This document shows, piece by piece, positions 57,822-64,000 of a stretch of DNA of 64,000 nucleotides. Position numbers and translations under genes: made by a program. Within the stretch, counting starts at the first letter, position 1. Each line of letters begins with the position of its first letter. The notes beneath the pieces are model-generated. The model saw nothing but the letters and a program-made list of their open reading frames with translations. It did no database searches and was not told the origin of the DNA. Source of the DNA: Pilatotrama ljubarskyi (lineage: Eukaryota; Basidiomycota; Agaricomycetes; Polyporales; Polyporaceae); NCBI GenBank assembly GCA_022385805.1, contig MU277670.1:839102-903101 (forward strand), read 5' to 3'.

Positions 57822-60800
57822 ATGTCTACAATCACCATCGACCAAGTGAAGGACCACTCCTTCGACTACATCATATGCGGTATGTTGGTCGAAGCGTTCG
57901 TACATATGGGAGAACCGCCTCGCTTATTCTCTTCTGTGTTCGACTAGGCGGTGGAGTACGTCCATACGTGCGACTTTTGTGCTCGTCTCCTGATCAGGCC
58001 ACCTTCCGGTAGACTGCCGGTCTTACCGTCGCCGCACGACTCACAGAGGACCCTCAGAACACTGTCCTCCTCTTGGAGGCCGGCGAGGCCAACCTCGGAG
58101 ACATGGCCCTTTGTAAGTCGCCTCCCGAGTTCAGGGACGGTATACACAGGCTCATCGCAAACGTGGACTAGTGCGACCGGCTTCATACGCAAGCCACTTT
58201 GGTAACCCACAATACACTTGGAATCATGAAACGGTATGTCTAATGATCGCTGCCCCCATGTCGCAGCCCCTGTTTCAACATGCTGTGCATGATAGATCAA
58301 GCAAAAGACCACCGGGGATAACTCGCATATGTGGCAAAGGTCATTATATGCGCCACTACGCTCACGACTACCCGTGATACTGACAGGCGTGGTAGGGGCA
58401 AGGGACTTGGAGGAAGCTCTGGCATCAATTTCCTGTGCTGGATTAAGCCTCCAGCGGAGGATATAGATGGTTAGAAGACACGGGACACCTACAGACGTAC
58501 TGGAACTTACTAGGTGGACGTAGACTTCGAGCGCCTCGGAAACCCGGGCTGGAATTGGAAGAATTATGAGAAGTATATCCACCGCACTGAATGGTGGGTC
58601 GTTTTGACCTAGCTTCGCTTCGTTTCGACTTACTCCTCTGCAGTTTTGTACCGCCCAGCGAAGAGACCAAGACGAACATGAAGATGAACTTCGATAACTG
58701 GACTTTCGGCACCAACGGTGACTACGTCTGCGGGAGCCGGGGATACACTACTTACGAGGAGCGTTCGCAGGCCCGTTGGGCATCGCTTATCCCAAGACTA
58801 TCGACCAAGCCGAATTGAAAGTACAAGAGGTAGGACGCTGTGTGCCACTGCGTTTCGCGACTTCTTACCCACTCATGTGTCCCCTCAGACGCTGGTTAAT
58901 GCAGGTATACCACTAGCCGCCAGACCGGTATGTGTTGTGCGTTATTTGTTCCGCAGAATACTCATTGCCATCCCGGTCGAAGATGAATGGCGGAGTACGT
59001 CACCCACTGTCGCATCTCAGATGATAGGCAATAACGTTGCGGATACTAGACTGCCGGTGTATACTTCGCTCCGCTAACGTACGACCCGAACAACCACACA
59101 CGGACATACGCTGCCACTGTAAGTGCTCTGTGCTTGGCAGACACATGCATAATCTGACCATTCTGCCTCGTGCAGGCCTTTTACTTACCCAACAAGGATC
59201 GGCCGAACTTCAACGTGCTGGTCTCGGCACATGTGAACCGCGTCCTATCCGCGTCTGATGACGAGACTGGGTTCGTGGCAGAAGCCGTGGAATTTGAATA
59301 CAAGGGCCAAGTCTACACTGCGCATGCGAAGAAGGAGGTCATCCTGAGCACCGGGTACGTACTGCATATAGTCGCCCCGTCGGGGTATGACATAGAACGT
59401 GCTGAAGTTACTGTCTTACAGGACCCTCAAGACCCCCCAGCTGCTCGAACTCTCTGGTATTGGGAACCCGAACGTCCTTCGCAAGATCGGGATACCTACT
59501 AAGGTCGACCTCCCTGGTGTCGGATCTAACGTGCAGGAGCACATGATTGTAGGCGTCAGCTGGGGTGCGTAGCAGGCCTTTCTCTACTATGTCACGAGGT
59601 GACGTGCTTTGGTTTTGTTAGAGCTTCGCGATGACGTTGAGTTTGATACGCTGGACCTGTTGGCGGACCCTGCTGTGATGCAGAAGCACATCGAGCTGCA
59701 GTACGTAACCCTGAGACTACAGTTGATGTTCGACTCACCCTTTTCAGCCCGACCGGGACAGGTATCTTCAACACAGGAATCATCGGTTTCACGTTCGCGA
59801 CTCTTACACAGATCAGCCCGCGTGCGGACGAGATCATCAAGGCGGCTGAGGACAAGATCACGAAGAACGCCAATGACTACCCGCCTGGTTTGCTCGAGCA
59901 GTACAAAATATCCCTGGAGCGTCTCAAGAATGGAGCTGGCTGCGAATTCATCTCTTTTCCAGGACTGAACTCGAAGCCGAGTATGTCGATATTGAAAGTG
60001 TTTCGTTACTGAGTTGTGGCTGACTCGACTCTTGTCAGACCCGCCTGAGAAGGGCAAGCGCTACGTCTCATTCTACGTCGCACTCAACCACACCTTCTCC
60101 AGAGGGACGATTGTATGCCTTTCATCCGACATGCCAGAGCTAGTTCTCATGCTCGAGTATAGCATGCAGTGTCGAAGGATCCATCGACCGATGCCGAGTT
60201 CGATCCTCGCTACTTCGAGGAAGAAGTCGGTAAGTGGGGGCGGCGACGTACCGCTCCAGAACACGTCTTCCACACATTGCCCATTGGCAGATCTTCAAGT
60301 CTGGGTCGAGATGGTCAAGTTCGTGCGGAACCTCAACAACATCGCCCCTCTCAAGGATATGACGAGTGAGTTGCCACGATGAGCTTCGGTGTAAATGTGT
60401 CCACGCTGACTTGCTGGCGCTGCAGCGAAAGAACTTAACCCTGGACCGGAAGTCCAAACGGACGAGGAGATCGTCGGCGAGTCCTTGGTCACGCTCTTCC
60501 GGTGAGATGCTCTGTCGGCTGAATGTCTCCGGTACAGCTTGGATCAAGAAGACCATGACGACGACTTGGCGTAAGTGGTGGAGTCTTTCTTCCAGGTCAT
60601 CTGTGCTCATTGTATGGAGGCAGATACCGCTAGCTCGTGTTCGATGCTTCCGAAGGCGAATGGCGGGGTTGTTGACCCACAACTGAGGGTATGCAAGAGT
60701 GCTCCCGGCCCCATTCCGTACACTGATTCTCGCACCTAGGTGTACGGCACGCAAAACCTGCGCGTCGTCGATCTGTCTGTCGTCCCCCTGCACGTTGCGG

Positions 60801-60977
60801 CACACCCGCAAGGTCTGTAGCCTTTCTCCAGCAAGCAACTGTGACTGACTGGCGTATGTGTAGCCACGGTTTATGCTATCGCCGAGCAAGGTATATCATT
60901 CGCCTTCGCTAATCCCAGCGTGTCCGCTAACCCTCCATACAGCCGCAGATATCATACAGGGTAGGTTTCGGCCCTGA
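57822..60977 (+). CDS. GMC oxidoreductase (AA3-type flavoenzyme), very intron-rich
   Basis: I resolve 25 exons and 24 introns, giving 601 residues with all phases closing. Exons include 57822-57879, 57948-57955 (8 nt), 58013-58112, 58982/58983-58994 (12 nt), 59176-59354, 59748-59980 and 60943-60977. The FAD motif GGGTAGLTVAARL is built across the 8 nt exon, then LLLEAGEA, RGKGLGGSSGINF (the second GMC signature in part), YDPNNHTRTYAA, LSTGTLKTPQLLELSGIG (PROSITE GMC-2), VGSNVQEH, TTWHTASSCSM (active-site His) and PLHVAAHPQATVYAIAE (second active-site His region). One intron (60477-60537) has a GC donor. No signal peptide is visible, so the enzyme may be intracellular. It oxidises an alcohol or sugar; substrate unknown (aryl-alcohol oxidase or glucose dehydrogenase relatives are candidates). 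Confidence 0.9.
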
Positions 60978-61562
60978 AGGAGTTGGACTTGCCCGCCTAT
61001 AGCCCTCTTTCCGACAATGCCCGCCTGTCCATGTATGTAAGGTAGCGTACGATTGACGTAGCTAAGAGATCTCTTATCCGCGAGCTCGCACTTGACCCTG
61101 GACGTCGTATGAATTGAAGTCATACGATCGGTTTATGTCACCCTGCATATTACTTAACTTACTGACAATAGTAGCTGAGGAGATGTCGACGCTATCTGTA
61201 TCTCTGCCCGTGAGCGATGAGCATAAGATCCGTGGCCAATCATTGAAGTGGGAGGTCGCAGCGACGAAGCCTGCTTGGCATCCGGTGGGCGTGCCATATA
61301 CTTAGGTCTGGAAGCAGTAGTACTGGGCGCGGACCGAGCAAGCGTCGCGATGGCTGCTCCGTGTTTCTCGGATGTGACTTCTCGTCACATGACGTACGCG
61401 TAGGAAACGCGGCGCTTCACGAGCGCCTGTGTCGTTTCCCCGCCCGACATCCAACTCGCTGACGACCAATCCATCTGGACCACCCCGCCTCGCACTGTCG
61501 CCGACATCATCCAAGAGGTGCCTACCATCGCCCGTTTATTTGCCCGCCTTCAGCCTCCCGAC
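60978..61562. other. Spacer before the RNF220-like gene
   Basis: No exon is supported. The open frame that begins at 61429 lies upstream of the proposed ATG at 61563 and belongs to another phase of the first exon region. Confidence 0.35.
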
Positions 61563-63226
61563 ATGTCCATCCGACGAGCTGCAAAGTGCGTTCTTGCCTC
61601 ACAAGCGCCCGCTCCTCGTCCAAACTGATGTGCACGCTCGTCTAGGGGCAAGAAACGGGCCATCGAACAAGTGCTCGCAGAAGACGAGCAATTCAGCGAA
61701 GCGTCTTCGTCCTCCACGCCCCGAGCGCCGAGGTCTCCGCGAGCTCTTGAGAAGCAGCCCGCGGTGCCTTCAAAGAAGCGTACGCACTACCGCTCTGGTA
61801 TGCGCACCCAAACCATGCTCACAGTATATGCTTGTAGCGAAGCGTGCCGAGACGCGCAAATGCCCTATATGCGAGGAACCTATACCCCTGCGTCTACTAC
61901 CCAAGCATGCGGTCTTGGAGTCGGAACGGCTGGAGGAGATCGTGCGATGCATTGGGTCCACAGAGGTTCTGGGAGAGGCGGAGCCGGATGACGGGTTAGT
62001 CCTGAAGCGCTTCGCCTCGGAGTTTTCTCTCAAGTCGCCATGTCCTCAGGCTCTCGGCGCGCGCAAGGCGGTCAGCTCTGAAGGCCCGCCAGACGATGAA
62101 GCCAGGCTCATCCTCCACCTCAGAGTTAACGGTGGAGGAGACGATGAAGATCGTACGCATGCTGAAGCGACACCGGAAGCAACGACATCAGAAGCTGCGC
62201 GAACTCACCCGAGAAGACGAGGACGAGGAGTGGTGGGGAGGGCGGTACCAGGGAAATACTGGTGAGGGAGAAGGAACGCTCTGTCCGGTGTGCGGCAAGA
62301 TGGTGCGGGGCGACGTGGACGTGGTGGAAGCGCATGTGGACTCGTGCTTGGCGCATGTGAGGTTGACCGATGAGCAGGACGAGCGGCGACGGAGTCGAAG
62401 GGGGAGTGCGGACGCGGACGGCGACTTCGACGTCGATGTGGACGGGGAGGGCAGCATGATACCCGGGGTGATGGAGGGCGTGAGCTTTCAAGGTGTGTTG
62501 CACTGCGCCAGTTCCGGACACGCTTGACAGAACGGCACGTAGGGACGGGCTTTGACATTCCGAACCGCGATGCCCAAGACGTCGACGAAGAGATCGACAT
62601 TGACGGGGAAGACGAGGCCGTCTTCGGAGCTCCCCAGTTTACCGAGGATGACATCCTCGGCACCACCGTCGAGCCTCCAGATCCAGACGGCACGGTTTCT
62701 GACGCAGGTACCGATGGAGATGTCGACGATGATGCAGGTGCCGCGCTCGGGTCAGCTGAGGGAACTGAGAGAGACCCGAAGAACGGGAAAACGCTGAAGG
62801 ACCTGGTGGCGGAGGGCAAGGTAGTGCGCAAGCGCGTTGACGAGGTGAAACGGACCATGGAGGAAGTCATGGGCGTAAGCGACACAGAGCAGGTGGACCT
62901 TGCAGTAGAGCTTGCGCGCAGGGGAGGCGATCAGGTTGCGCTCATCCGCGCACTGGAAAGCAAGATTAAACTGCTAGTCAGTGTTCTTTTGTTATATGCA
63001 GGGCCGCCGGTTGACAATCATCTCGCAGGAATCGACCAAGGTATCCTCCTGGACATCGCTTCTCTGTCGTATATGCCTGGATCCTTACACCGAACCTACC
63101 GTTTCTACCGGTTGTTGGCATACATGCTGCCGGGAATGTTGGCTTCGTTGTCTTGGGTCAACGAAGCTCTGTCCCATCTGCAAGAGAATTACCGGTGCCA
63201 CAGACCTGAGGAGGGTATACTTGTAG
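61563..63226 (+). CDS. RING-finger E3 ubiquitin ligase, RNF220-like
   Basis: Exons 61563-61585, 61646-61797, 61838-61994, 62050-62492, 62531-62976 and 63029-63226 give 472 residues. The N-terminal part has a CPICEEPIPLRLLPKH zinc-finger-like start; later CPVCGKMVRGDVDVVEAHVDSC is a second zinc-binding unit. Between them is a basic coiled region (RMLKRHRKQRHQKL). An acidic segment (FDIPNRDAQDVDEE, EDDILG) and a helix (ARRGGDQVALIRALESKIK) lead into the C-terminal RING: CRICLDPYTEPTVSTGCWH, CCRECWLRCLG, CPICK, ending TDLRRVYL. This matches the RNF220 family in fungi. It should transfer ubiquitin to a nuclear or cytosolic target that is unknown. Frame changes at 61994/62050 and 62976/63029 are explained by introns. 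Confidence 0.88.
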
Positions 63227-63671
63227 TCGTCCTACTTTCATTATTTCCTGCTGTCCTCGCTTTCGTGTTCATGCTGTATCCAGTACTCTTAGATTGTACG
63301 TAATTGCATTGGAACGGGTGTGCTTTTGGTGTCGCATCGTGCTGTGGCAGGAGGTCGTAAGTTGAGACTGAGTTGTTTCACATGTCTGTGGGCGAAACGG
63401 AGACTCATATCTGGCCTTGTCAATTCCTCACGTTGCCTCCATTCACATAAACCATACAGTGAAGAGGTTACAGCGAGGAGGCACTCGGGACATCGTAGTG
63501 ATGCCACCACGACACATATAATCATAGTCCCTGACGAAGGAAGACATGCTCACCTGAGCGAATGCACCCCACACCACCTCCTTCAGTGGCCAAGCAGTTG
63601 GCAGCGCGATGGGATGAAGAGAGGCTCAGATTATATGGTCATGAGTACGATATATACAGATGCGTGCGTGA
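63227..63671. other. Convergent intergenic region
   Basis: It separates the RNF220-like gene (+) from TOM7 (-). No gene is supported. Confidence 0.4.
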
Positions 63672-63997
63672 TCATGCGAGCGGGCTGATGAGCCTGCAGG
63701 AGACGTTTCAGCTAATTAGGTCAGAAAAGATATAAAAGCTACGTACTTGATCAAAGAGGGCTGAGGGTTGCTCCTGGTGTAGCCAACGTAGATGATGAAC
63801 GGAATCCAGGCATAGTGGACGACGACCTGGCAATGTCCAGTGAGTGATGAGCAACGGTGATGATATTCAGGGTGAGGTGTTCTGCAACATACGCGTGCGA
63901 GGTCGACTGCCTTGATGATTCTCTCCTACAACATGCTATGAGGATCATACGAGTAGATGAACGGCGCTGAGCCCACCCTTGTCTCTTCTGACGGCAT
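63672..63997 (-). CDS. TOM7: Mitochondrial outer membrane translocase subunit TOM7
   Basis: Four exons (63977-63997, 63893-63925, 63747-63826, 63672-63693) give 51 residues, the normal length. The spliced protein starts MPSEETRERIIKAVDLAR, has the single membrane helix and diagnostic VHYAWIPFIIYVGYTRSNPQPS, and ends SLIKLISPLA, an almost invariant C-terminus. Tom7 is a small tail-anchored subunit of the TOM complex that tunes its assembly and the link to sorting. None of its exons forms a notable open frame on its own. The start lies three bases inside the right edge of the window, so the promoter is missing. Confidence 0.93.
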
Positions 63998-64000
63998 TTT

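Noticed and set aside
62977..63001. 25 nt intron in the RNF220-like gene
   Set aside because: Too short for a fungal intron. Extending it to 63028 (52 nt) keeps phase and gives ESTKVSSW before the RING.
1..64000. Biosynthetic cluster, CRISPR or prokaryotic defence system
   Set aside because: The gene content is ordinary eukaryotic housekeeping with introns. I found no polyketide or peptide synthetase, terpene synthase, cas-like gene or spaced repeats.

Overview
This window is nuclear DNA from a filamentous basidiomycete, most likely an Agaricomycete and possibly a white-rot polypore. The evidence is a GC-rich background, genes broken by many 45-65 nt GT-AG introns, fungal-only families (velvet factor, GH53 galactanase, GMC oxidoreductase, CAP protein with a Ser/Thr-rich stalk) and a basidiomycete-style F-box protein. 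The exact taxon is inference. I saw no bacterial operon, CRISPR array or rRNA, and recognised no tRNA by eye. I built gene models by hand, joining open frames at GT-AG sites so that phase closed and family motifs were restored. All similarity statements come from memory of the families; no search was run.

Layout, left third (1-27 kb): single-pass membrane protein (+); degenerate RF2-type mitochondrial release-factor relative (-); pyruvate-dehydrogenase-phosphatase-type PP2C (+); USP36/42-type deubiquitinase (-); C2H2 zinc-finger factor (-); a 2 kb stretch without a convincing gene; F-box protein (-); ArfGAP (-); VelB-like velvet regulator (+); 1170-residue PPR protein (-); GNAT acetyltransferase (+); double HMG-box protein (-).

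Middle third (27-46 kb): complex I subunit GRIM-19/NDUFA13 (-) with a start codon apparently split by an intron; INO80F-like coiled-coil protein (+); basic hypothetical protein (-); complex I 23 kDa subunit NDUFS8 (-); prefoldin subunit 2 (+); secreted CAP protein (+); TPR-SET protein (-); small hypothetical (-); MLH3 mismatch-repair protein (+); SBDS-like Rtc3 protein (+).

Right third (46-64 kb): a 318 bp hAT-type MITE with a perfect 8 bp target duplication; TDA3-like FAD oxidoreductase (+); nicotinamidase (-); AFG1-type AAA ATPase (-); a second terminal-inverted-repeat element of about 1 kb; GH53 endo-galactanase (-); GMC oxidoreductase (+) with about 25 exons; RNF220-like RING ligase (+); TOM7 (-), which starts three bases inside the right edge.

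The genes are not one pathway, but mitochondrial functions are frequent: RF2-like factor, PDP phosphatase, PPR protein, two complex I subunits, AFG1 and TOM7. Several adjacent genes are divergent and share short promoters (PPR/GNAT, GRIM-19/INO80F-like, NDUFS8/prefoldin). GH53 and the GMC enzyme form the only plausible plant-biomass group. The strongest leads are the release-factor relative that has lost both the peptide-release and the stop-codon motifs, the split start codon, the 8 nt and 12 nt exons and GC-AG intron of the GMC gene, and the two DNA-transposon-like insertions.
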